This document shows positions 1-5,907 of a DNA stretch of 5,910 bases, piece after piece (the stretch's first letter is position 1; every line of letters starts with the position of its first letter). Source of the stretch: JBOHUX01 sp050734915 (GTDB taxonomy: Bacteria > Chloroflexota > Dormibacteria > Dormibacterales > Dormibacteraceae); assembly GCA_050734915.1 (NCBI GenBank), contig JBOHUX010000146.1, positions 1 through 5,910 of the forward strand, in the 5' to 3' direction. The notes below the pieces were generated by a model. The model was not told the origin of the DNA. It saw nothing but the letters and a program-made list of their open reading frames with translations, and ran no database searches. The translations under genes were made by a program, and so were the position numbers.

Positions 1-3000
1 CCGGCAGCAGCGTCACCATGAGGCAGCAGCCGGTCCGCGGCTCCCGCTTCGGCTCCGTGATCTGGATCCCCATGGTCCAGGCCGACGGGGCCCGGGGCGC
101 GCTCTCGCTGCAGGCCTTCGAGGCGGGGGCCTACGAGCAGTCCACCGTCGCCTTCGCCGAGCAGGTCGCCGACCAGGCCTCCCTCGCGCTCCGGAACGCC
201 TGGAGCTACAGCACCAGCGAGGCCCATCGCCGCCGCCTGGAGGTCGTCAACGGGGTCGGCCGCCGGCTCATCTCGAGCCTCGACCGCTGGTCCATCATGC
301 GCGCGCTGCGGGAGGAGCTGGCGCTCCATCTCCAGTTCGACGTCTTCATCCTGGCCTCCATCCGCGAGGTCACCGAGGGGGAGCCGCTGGCCGAGGGCTA
401 CGGGTACGACTCCGGTCACGAGCAGCGCGTCCCCGCCGTTCCCCTCGCCGTCGCCGGGCCCTCGCGCGAGGCATACGAGAGCAAGTCCCCGGTGCTTCTG
501 CGGAGCAACCCCTGGGCGCGGGTGGTGGAGGCGCGGCGCCCCGCCCACGAGAGCTTCGTCGCCACCGACGGGGCGGCCTTCTTCGTCTCCCGGCCCGGGC
601 ACCGGCAGCGGACGATCGCCCGCTCGTTGATCTGGGTCCCGGTCCTGCACGGCGACCGCGTCAGCGCGCTGCTCTCCGTCCAGTCCTACCGCGACGGCGC
701 CTTCTCGGAGGCGGACGTCAAGCTGCTCCAGGACATCGCCGCCCACGTCAGCCTGGCCCTCGACAACGCGGACCACTACGGGGAGGCGCAGACCGAGCGC
801 CGGCGCCTCGAGGCCCTGCACGTGGTCGAGCTCGGGATCGCCGCCGCGGTCGATGAGCGGGGGATCGCCGAGGCGGTCTTCCGAGGCCTCAGCCAGTACC
901 TGGCCGTCGACGTCCTGCTCCTCGTCTACATCGACGCCGAGGCGCGGCTGAGCGGGTTCACCCTGGGGCCCTCGGCGGGCTTCCAGGAGATCGCGCCGCG
1001 GCCGGTGGAGCGGACCCGGCACTTCGCGCGCGTGCTGGCCACGGGGCTCACGCTGGAGGAGTCGGTGCAGGACCCGAACCCCGATCCCGCCACCATCCTG
1101 GAGGACGGCGACGACCGCCGGCTTCCCAAGCGGGTGCTCTGGGTGCCCGTCTTCCAGGAGGGGAGGGCGGTGGCGGCGCTCTCCGGGCAGCGCTTCGCGG
1201 ACCTGCCGTTCGTGGAGTCGGACGTCCAGCTCCTGGAGAGCGCGGCGCCGGTGGTGGGGATCGCGCTGCGCACGGTGCGCCTGCACCGCGCCAACCAGCT
1301 CGCCCTCGACCACTCGCTGCGCATCCAGGAGGTGGCGGCGCTGGCCGGCCACGACCTCACCAGCACGGTCGCCTCGATCGCCGAGCAGGCCCTCGCCATG
1401 CTCGGGTCGGCGGGGGTCTGCTGCTGGGCATTCGACGCCGAGGGACGGGTCAGCGGCGCCCGCGCCAGCGGCAACCGCCGCGCCGAGCGGGTGCTCACCT
1501 GGGCGGGATGGCGGCGGGGCGCCGAGCGCGGTCGCGAGCCGGTCAGCGGCGTCGCCGGCGGCCGGGGCTGGATGCTGCTCCCGCTCTGGTATGGCGACCG
1601 CCTGGTGGGCGCCCTGGGGTCGGTCCACGGCTCGGCCCCGGTTGGCGACCCGGGCGGCGCCGAGCTGGACTTCGCCCGCCACGCGGCGGTCGCCATGGAG
1701 AACGCCCGCCTGGCGGCCGAGACCCGGGGCCGGATCTGGACCCTGGAGGCGGTGGCCGCCTTCACCAACCTCGATCCCACGCGCCTGGAACGGACCCACG
1801 CGGAGATGGCGCGGCTCATCGAGAGGGCGCTCGCCCCGGCGGGGGCGCTCTGGCTGATGGACGAGGACGGCCTGGTCCTGGCCGGCGACCCCGGCCGCCA
1901 GGTCCCGCTCCAGGACGGGGCCTGGCTCCTCCAGGCGCTCCGCGCCGAGCGCCAGTCGCCGCGGCTCCGGGACTTCCTGGCCGGCCTGGGGGGCGCCGAT
2001 CTGCTGGCGGCGCCGGTGATCCTGGACGGGCTCCTGGCCGGGCTCCTCACCGCCCGCGCCGGGGAGGCGCCGCGGAACGAGACCAGGCGGCTGATGTCGG
2101 TCCTGGCCGGCCAGGCTGGCGTCGTGCTCGGCCGCCTCCGGCTGGTGGGCGCCCTGGAGCGCGAGCGCCACATGATGAACGCCATCCTCGACAACTCGCC
2201 GGTGGGGGTCACCCTCCAGGACGGGGGCGGCCACATCGTCTACGCCAACCCCGCCGTCGAGCGGCTCTACGGCGTGAGGGCGGAGAAGATCGTCAGCCGC
2301 ACCCTGGAGAGCGTCCTCGACGAGGCGGGCACGGTGCCGATGTCGAGCGGGGATGCGGCCGAGCCGGGCGCGCGCGAGGTGCGCATGGCGTCGCCCGACC
2401 GGGTGGTCCGCCTGCGCACGGTGGCCATGCCCGGACGGGGCGACGAGGAGGCCGAGGGCATCCTCTCGCTGCACGAGGACGTCACCCAGCAGCGGCAGGT
2501 GATGGAGGCCAAGGACTTCATGCTCCGCGCCATCGGGCACGAGGTCCGCAGCCCGGCCGCCGCGATGCGCAACATGCTCGCCAGCGTCATCCAGTGGGAG
2601 CACCAGATCGACAGCCAGCAACGGGGCGCCCTCGTCCAGGAGGCGTACGAGATGTCCGACCGCCTCCTCAGCCTGGTCGAGGGACAGCTCATCATCAGCA
2701 AGCTGGAAACGCGCCACTTCGAGCCGGACTCGACGCCCGTGCATCTCGATCAGAGCGTCCAGCAGGTGATGGCGGTGCTGGCCCATCGCTACGGCGGCCG
2801 CATCGAGGCGGTGACGATCCGCCTCGAGGACGGGCTCCCCGCCGCCTACTGCGAGCCGACCCACCTGAGCCAGGTCCTCACCAACCTGGTCGGCAACGCC
2901 CTCGAGTACACGCGCGGATCGATCGAGGTCGCCGCGCGCGCGGACGGCCCCTGGCTCGAGATCACGGTCGGTGACGACGGCCCCGGCCTGCCCGGCGAAG

Positions 3001-3218
3001 GCCTCGAGATGCTCTTCCAGAAGACCGGCGCCGCCGGTCGCAACCGCGCGCGAGGCGGCCTCGGCCTCGGCCTCTACCTCTGCCGCCTGGTGGTGGAGCG
3101 CAGCTTCGGCGGCCGCATCTGGCTCGACAAGACGGGCGCGGGCGCCACCTTCCGCTTCACCGTCCCCTCCGTCCGCGGCGCCGGTGCCCCCGCCCCCGCG
3201 GAGACGGCCTCCGCCTAG
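1..3218 (+). CDS. Multi-GAF/PAS sensor histidine kinase, 5' end cut off by the window
   Basis: This is a cytosolic sensor kinase that should autophosphorylate on His and pass the phosphate to a response regulator not present here. The frame is open to the left edge. The ATG at 18 has no ribosome binding site and falls inside a GAF domain, so the true start lies upstream. Counting residues from that ATG, five GAF-like units end in a similar strand-Pro motif at P18, P208, P377, P522 and P666. A PAS domain follows (about 719-835, with YANPAVERLYG). Then comes HisKA with H-box IGHEVRSP (phosphoacceptor H841, E842) and SKLET near 894-898. HATPase_c has the N box LTNLVGNALEY (N956, N960), G1 box DDGPG (986-990) and G2 box GGLGLGL (1013-1019). 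The catalytic boxes look intact. The tail is Ala/Pro-rich. No transmembrane helix, receiver domain or bilin-binding Cys is evident. The ligand is unknown. It ends in TAG, overlapping the convergent permease by 4 bases. Confidence 0.93.
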   Translation, partial: GSSVTMRQQPVRGSRFGSVIWIPMVQADGARGALSLQAFEAGAYEQSTVAFAEQVADQASLALRNAWSYSTSEAHRRRLEVVNGVGRRLISSLDRWSIMRALREELALHLQFDVFILASIREVTEGEPLAEGYGYDSGHEQRVPAVPLAVAGPSREAYESKSPVLLRSNPWARVVEARRPAHESFVATDGAAFFVSRPGHRQRTIARSLIWVPVLHGDRVSALLSVQSYRDGAFSEADVKLLQDIAAHVSLALDNADHYGEAQTERRRLEALHVVELGIAAAVDERGIAEAVFRGLSQYLAVDVLLLVYIDAEARLSGFTLGPSAGFQEIAPRPVERTRHFARVLATGLTLEESVQDPNPDPATILEDGDDRRLPKRVLWVPVFQEGRAVAALSGQRFADLPFVESDVQLLESAAPVVGIALRTVRLHRANQLALDHSLRIQEVAALAGHDLTSTVASIAEQALAMLGSAGVCCWAFDAEGRVSGARASGNRRAERVLTWAGWRRGAERGREPVSGVAGGRGWMLLPLWYGDRLVGALGSVHGSAPVGDPGGAELDFARHAAVAMENARLAAETRGRIWTLEAVAAFTNLDPTRLERTHAEMARLIERALAPAGALWLMDEDGLVLAGDPGRQVPLQDGAWLLQALRAERQSPRLRDFLAGLGGADLLAAPVILDGLLAGLLTARAGEAPRNETRRLMSVLAGQAGVVLGRLRLVGALERERHMMNAILDNSPVGVTLQDGGGHIVYANPAVERLYGVRAEKIVSRTLESVLDEAGTVPMSSGDAAEPGAREVRMASPDRVVRLRTVAMPGRGDEEAEGILSLHEDVTQQRQVMEAKDFMLRAIGHEVRSPAAAMRNMLASVIQWEHQIDSQQRGALVQEAYEMSDRLLSLVEGQLIISKLETRHFEPDSTPVHLDQSVQQVMAVLAHRYGGRIEAVTIRLEDGLPAAYCEPTHLSQVLTNLVGNALEYTRGSIEVAARADGPWLEITVGDDGPGLPGEGLEMLFQKTGAAGRNRARGGLGLGLYLCRLVVERSFGGRIWLDKTGAGATFRFTVPSVRGAGAPAPAETASA

Positions 3219-3247
3219 CTTGGCTGGGTCGCCGGCGTCTCCGGGGG
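3194..3247. terminator. Inverted repeat across the convergent gene junction, possible bidirectional terminator
   Basis: CGGAGACG (3199-3206) is perfectly complementary to CGTCTCCG (3236-3243). With G3198 bulged, CCCC (3194-3197) also pairs with GGGG (3244-3247), giving about 12 pairs around a 29-base loop that contains both stop codons. An alternative smaller hairpin, GCGGAG/CTCCGC (3198-3203 with 3209-3214, 5-base loop), competes with it. Neither strand has a clear T run after the stem, so this is not a classic intrinsic terminator. The structure lies within coding sequence of both genes because there is no intergenic space. Terminator function is inferred from location only. Confidence 0.3.
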
Positions 3248-4540
3248 CTGCTGCTCCTCCTCCTCGTCGCCGCGCCGGCCGGGGCGCAGGATCTGGTAGA
3301 GGATGATCGCCGAGAGCGCCCCGATGCCGAGGTTGTTGAGGGCGAAGGACCCGTATGAGAGCGACGCGCCGCCGGCCGCCAGGATGAGCGGGATGGCGGC
3401 CACCCCCAGGTTGCCCCGCTTCGAGAAGTCGACGCGGCCGTCGACCCAGATCTTGCCGCCGATGACGGCGATGAGGCCGAAGAGGTAGACCTCGATCCCG
3501 CCCAGCACGCTGGTCGGGATGCTGTCCACCAGGCCGCCGAACTTGGGGATGAAGCCGAGCAGGATGGCCACCACCGCAGCCACCGCGAAGACCGAGATCG
3601 AGAACACCCGCGTGATGCCGAGCACCCCGATGTTCTCCGCGTAGGTCGTCTCGCCGGCGCCCCCGAAGAAGCCCGCCACGATGGTGGCGATGGCGTCGCC
3701 GATGAACGTCCGCCCCAGGTAGCCGGTCAGGTCGCGCTTCATCATGCCGCTGATCGCGTAGACGTGGCCGGTGTTCTCGGCCACCAGCACGATGGGGATG
3801 AACCAGAACAGGCTGACCGAGCGCCCGAACTGGCTGAAGTCGGGGAAGCTGAGCTTCGGGTAGCCGATCCAGCCCGCCGAGGAGACCAGGCCCCAGTTGA
3901 CGTGGCAGGCGGACTTGAGCGCCGCGCAGGGGCCGCCCAGCGCCCCGTCGAGAACCGCCACCAGGTAGCCGATGATGACCCCGATCAGGATCGGGAGCAG
4001 GCGCGGGAAGCCCCGCAGGTAGACGCTCGCCAGCACCGCCGCCAGCGCCGTCACGGTGGCCGTCACGAGGTCGCCCTTGAAGTCGGCCCAGGCCGTCCCC
4101 GAGAGCGCGATGCCGATCACCGCCACCACGGTGCCGGTGACCACCGGCGGCATGAAGAAGCGGATCACGTTGACGCCCGCGAAGTAGACGATGATGCCGA
4201 TGATCAGATAGACGACGCCGGCGACCACGATGCCCGCGAAGGCGAGGCCCTGGTGGACGCCGACGCCGCCCTGGATGGCCAGCACCGAGCCGATGAAGGA
4301 GAAGGAGGAGCCCAGGTAGCTGGGCACCTTGCGGTTGGTCACGACCAGGAAGATCAGGGTTCCGACGCCGCTGAAGAAGATGACGGTGTTGGGATTGAAG
4401 CCCAGGATCAGCGGCACCAGGACGGTGGCGCCGAACATCGCCATCACGTGCTGGAGCCCCATCAGGACCGTCTTCACCCAGGGCAGCCGGTCCTCGGGAT
4501 AGAGAACGCCCTTCTCTCGCGTGGTCGCGGTTGCTGACAT
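3215..4540 (-). CDS. NCS2/NAT family nucleobase permease, uracil type (UraA/RutG-like)
   Basis: A 441-residue inner-membrane transporter, expected to import uracil (possibly thymine or xanthine) by proton symport with the 14-helix NCS2 fold. The length is normal for the family. Residues matching E. coli UraA functional sites are present. They are the TM1 motif LQHVMAMFGATVLVP with Q30-H31, YLGSSFSF with F80 (UraA F73), AENTGH in TM8 with E255 and H259 (UraA E241, H245), and TTYAENIGV in TM10 with E302 (UraA E290). Residues 302-311 fit the NAT signature (E/Q)NxGxxxxT(R/K/G). The stretch from AENTGH through KFG and IWVDGRVD resembles RutG, as I remember it, more than UraA. The C-terminus is an acidic, Gln/Pro-rich tail (DEEEEQQPP). 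Cys205 and Cys212 lie in the TM7-TM8 loop. The ATG start is supported by AGGAGG 9 bases upstream. It is divergent from the cytosine deaminase and convergent with the kinase. Family assignment is secure; the exact substrate is not. Confidence 0.95.
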   Translation of the reverse strand: MSATATTREKGVLYPEDRLPWVKTVLMGLQHVMAMFGATVLVPLILGFNPNTVIFFSGVGTLIFLVVTNRKVPSYLGSSFSFIGSVLAIQGGVGVHQGLAFAGIVVAGVVYLIIGIIVYFAGVNVIRFFMPPVVTGTVVAVIGIALSGTAWADFKGDLVTATVTALAAVLASVYLRGFPRLLPILIGVIIGYLVAVLDGALGGPCAALKSACHVNWGLVSSAGWIGYPKLSFPDFSQFGRSVSLFWFIPIVLVAENTGHVYAISGMMKRDLTGYLGRTFIGDAIATIVAGFFGGAGETTYAENIGVLGITRVFSISVFAVAAVVAILLGFIPKFGGLVDSIPTSVLGGIEVYLFGLIAVIGGKIWVDGRVDFSKRGNLGVAAIPLILAAGGASLSYGSFALNNLGIGALSAIILYQILRPGRRGDEEEEQQPPETPATQPS

Positions 4541-4549
4541 CGGCCCTTG

Positions 4550-4555
4550 CCTCCT
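4550..4555 (-). promoter_or_regulatory. Ribosome binding site of the permease
   Basis: The minus strand reads AGGAGG here, inside a longer purine run (GGAGAGGAGG), 9 bases before the ATG at 4540-4538. This perfect Shine-Dalgarno core at ideal spacing fixes the permease start. It contrasts with the divergent deaminase, which has none. Confidence 0.85.
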
Positions 4556-4563
4556 CTCCAGAA

Positions 4564-4579
4564 GCGACGGTGCGGCGGT
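4564..4579. repeat. Tandem 8-base imperfect repeat in the divergent promoter region
   Basis: GCGACGGT (4564-4571) is followed directly by GCGGCGGT (4572-4579), matching at 7 of 8 positions. It lies upstream of the deaminase -10 box and would fall in the permease 5' leader. It could be a regulator binding site, but a short GC-rich repeat like this can also arise by chance. Confidence 0.25.
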
Positions 4580-4583
4580 CGGC

Positions 4584-4591
4584 GATAATCT
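4584..4591 (+). promoter_or_regulatory. Putative -10 element for the deaminase gene, implying a leaderless or near-leaderless mRNA
   Basis: An AT-rich island in very GC-rich DNA contains GATAAT (4584-4589, five of six matches to TATAAT) and, in an offset register, TAATCT (4586-4591), which fits the TANNNT form. TAATCT ends 8 bases before the GTG start codon at 4600, the usual distance from a -10 box to a transcription start. No convincing -35 hexamer stands at 17-18 bases upstream. The assignment is by pattern only. Confidence 0.5.
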
Positions 4592-4592
4592 A
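4587..4592 (-). promoter_or_regulatory. Putative -10 element for the permease gene
   Basis: The minus strand reads TAGATT (TANNNT form), overlapping the opposite-strand -10 box by five bases. Transcription would begin near 4579-4580 and give a leader of roughly 40 bases containing the AGGAGG ribosome binding site. A -35 element on this strand would fall inside the first codons of the deaminase gene, and none is obvious. Confidence 0.4.
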
Positions 4593-4599
4593 ACGCCTG

Positions 4600-5835
4600 G
4601 TGCCGGTTCTGGAAAGGGCGCTGCTCGCCGGCGGCGGCGCCGTCCGCGTCGCGATCGACGGCGACCGGATCTCAGAGGTGGTGCCGGCGGCGCCCCGAGG
4701 CGGGGAGATGCTTCTCCTGCCGGCCTTCATCGACACCCACGTCCATCTCGACAAGGCGCTCACGCGCGACCAGTTGCCAGAGCACGACGGGACCCTGGCG
4801 GGGGCCATCGGCGCCGTTCACGAGCGCAAGCGGCGCTACACGGTGGAGGACGTCCGGGCCCGGGCGCGGGCCGTGATCGAGGCGGGCGTCCTCACCGGCA
4901 GCACGCGCTTTCGCTCCCACGTGGACATCGACACCATCGCCGGCCTCACCCCCCTCGAGGGCGTGCTGGCGGCGGCCCGCGACTGCGCCGGCATCGCGGA
5001 GGTGCAGACGGTCGCCTTCCCGCAGGAGGGGATCCTTCGCGATCCGGGCACGCTGGAGCTGATGCGGGCGGCGCTGGCGGCGGGGGCCGGCCTCGTCGGC
5101 GGCATGCCGCACTGGGAGCGCACCGACCGGGAGCGCAGAGAGCACGTCCGGCTCTGCTTCGAGCTGGCGGAGCGCTTCGACCGCGACCTCGACATGCACG
5201 TGGACGAGACCGACGACGGCTCCGTGCGGACGCTGGAGATGGTCGCCGACGAGGCGCTCGGCCGCGGCTGGTTCGGCCGCGTCACCGCCGGCCACGTCTG
5301 CTCCCTGGCCGCCGCCGACGACGGGTACGCGGCGCGGGTCATCGACAAGTGCGCCCGCGCGGGGCTGTCGGTGGTGTCGAACCCGGTCACCAACCTCGTC
5401 ATCCAGGGGCGCCACGACCGCGGCCTGATCCGCCGCGGTACGACCCGGATCGCCGAGCTGCGAGCCGCGGGCGTGAACCTCTGCTTCGGGCAGGACTGCA
5501 TCGACGACGCCTTCTATCCCTTCGGGCGCGGCGACATGCTGGAGGTTGCGCTGATCTCCGCCCACGCCGCCCACCTGGCCGGCCGCGAGGAGCTGCTCTT
5601 CGCGCTCGAGGCGGTCACCGAGGCACCAGCGCGGGCCTGGCGTCTCACCGACCACGGCATCCGGCCCGGCGCCCGCGCCGACCTGGTCCTCTACGAAGCC
5701 CGGTCCTGGAAGGAAGCCCTCCGGCTGCAGGCACCGCCCCGGGAGGTGTGGTTCGGGGGCCAAAAGGTGGCCGAGAACCTCGTCACCTCCCGCCTGCTCA
5801 ACGGCCAGGCGGCGGGAGGGCCCGGCGCCCCCTGA
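4600..5835 (+). CDS. codA: Cytosine deaminase-type amidohydrolase (CodA-like), with Cys replacing the Asp314 equivalent
   Basis: A 411-residue cytosolic metal-dependent deaminase, expected to convert cytosine or an analogue to the 4-oxo base plus ammonia. CodA landmarks appear at a constant offset of 14 from the usual E. coli numbering: metal ligands H47 and H49 (THVHLDK), H200 (MHVDE) and D299 (FGQDC); catalytic E203; H232 (TAGH); and Q142 in VAFPQEGI, which contacts the pyrimidine. IQGRHD and RRGTTR also match. The residue at CodA Asp314 is C300, a change linked to 5-methylcytosine deaminases; W319 corresponds to F305. AtzC-type enzymes lack this Glu and FPQEG pair, so a deaminase is favoured over an N-alkyl hydrolase. 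The start is GTG; an in-frame TAA at 4591 blocks extension, and later starts would remove the N-terminal beta strands. No Shine-Dalgarno is present. It is divergent from the nucleobase permease. The family is sure; the preferred substrate is not. Confidence 0.93.
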   Translation: MPVLERALLAGGGAVRVAIDGDRISEVVPAAPRGGEMLLLPAFIDTHVHLDKALTRDQLPEHDGTLAGAIGAVHERKRRYTVEDVRARARAVIEAGVLTGSTRFRSHVDIDTIAGLTPLEGVLAAARDCAGIAEVQTVAFPQEGILRDPGTLELMRAALAAGAGLVGGMPHWERTDRERREHVRLCFELAERFDRDLDMHVDETDDGSVRTLEMVADEALGRGWFGRVTAGHVCSLAAADDGYAARVIDKCARAGLSVVSNPVTNLVIQGRHDRGLIRRGTTRIAELRAAGVNLCFGQDCIDDAFYPFGRGDMLEVALISAHAAHLAGREELLFALEAVTEAPARAWRLTDHGIRPGARADLVLYEARSWKEALRLQAPPREVWFGGQKVAENLVTSRLLNGQAAGGPGAP

Positions 5836-5845
5836 CCCGGGCCCG

Positions 5846-5858
5846 GGGCGGGACGCCC
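5846..5858 (+). terminator. Small GC hairpin just after the deaminase stop codon
   Basis: GGGCG (5846-5850) and CGCCC (5854-5858) form a perfect 5-pair stem with a 3-base loop, 10 bases after the TGA. It overlaps the palindrome CCCGGGCCCGGG (5836-5847), which could form a competing fold. No T run follows, so termination is only a possibility. Confidence 0.25.
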
Positions 5859-5871
5859 AGAGCTGAACAGC

Positions 5872-5907
5872 CTAGGCCGGCGCGGCGGTCAGCCGGGCGC
5901 CGCCTAG
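5872..5907 (+). terminator. Strong hairpin at the right edge, possible terminator
   Basis: CTAGGC (5872-5877) plus GGCGC (5879-5883), with C5878 bulged, pair with GCGCC (5897-5901) and GCCTAG (5902-5907). Inside, GGC (5884-5886) can pair with GCC (5892-5894) around a GGTCA loop. This gives about 14 pairs in total, nearly all G-C. It sits 36 bases after the deaminase stop. The window ends 3 bases past the stem, so the presence of a U tract cannot be judged. Confidence 0.4.

Noticed and set aside
18..2140. Possible phytochrome-like bilin or heme GAF domains
   Set aside because: I see no conserved Cys or His chromophore motif in any GAF unit, so no light or heme sensing role can be claimed.
926..2236. 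Long minus-strand open frame (436 residues) opposite the kinase
   Set aside because: It is rich in Arg, Ser, Pro and Ala with no recognisable domain, and it lies opposite an intact kinase with clear motifs. Long antisense frames are expected at this GC content.
1508..2974. Plus-strand open frame (488 residues) in another frame of the kinase
   Set aside because: The composition is almost entirely Gly, Arg, Pro and Ala, typical of a shifted reading of GC-rich coding DNA; the kinase frame holds the conserved boxes.
3253..3269. CTC/CTG triplet run that looks like a microsatellite
   Set aside because: It encodes the acidic DEEEE stretch of the permease tail; the run is short and explained by codon choice.
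3764..4537. Plus-strand open frame opposite the permease
   Set aside because: It is low complexity (Asp, His, Arg, Ala, Glu), which is the reverse reading of hydrophobic membrane-protein codons.
4547..4552. TTGCCT as a -35 element for the deaminase promoter
   Set aside because: It lies over 30 bases from the -10 box, well beyond the normal 16-18 base spacing, and overlaps the permease ribosome binding site.
4541..4599. Riboswitch or attenuator upstream of the salvage genes
   Set aside because: The gap is only 59 bases and the predicted leaders are about 40 and 0 bases, too short for a known pyrimidine or purine riboswitch.
4672..5763. Minus-strand open frames opposite the deaminase (also 4836-5501)
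   Set aside because: No start signal or domain is visible, and the opposite strand encodes a complete CodA-like enzyme with all metal ligands.
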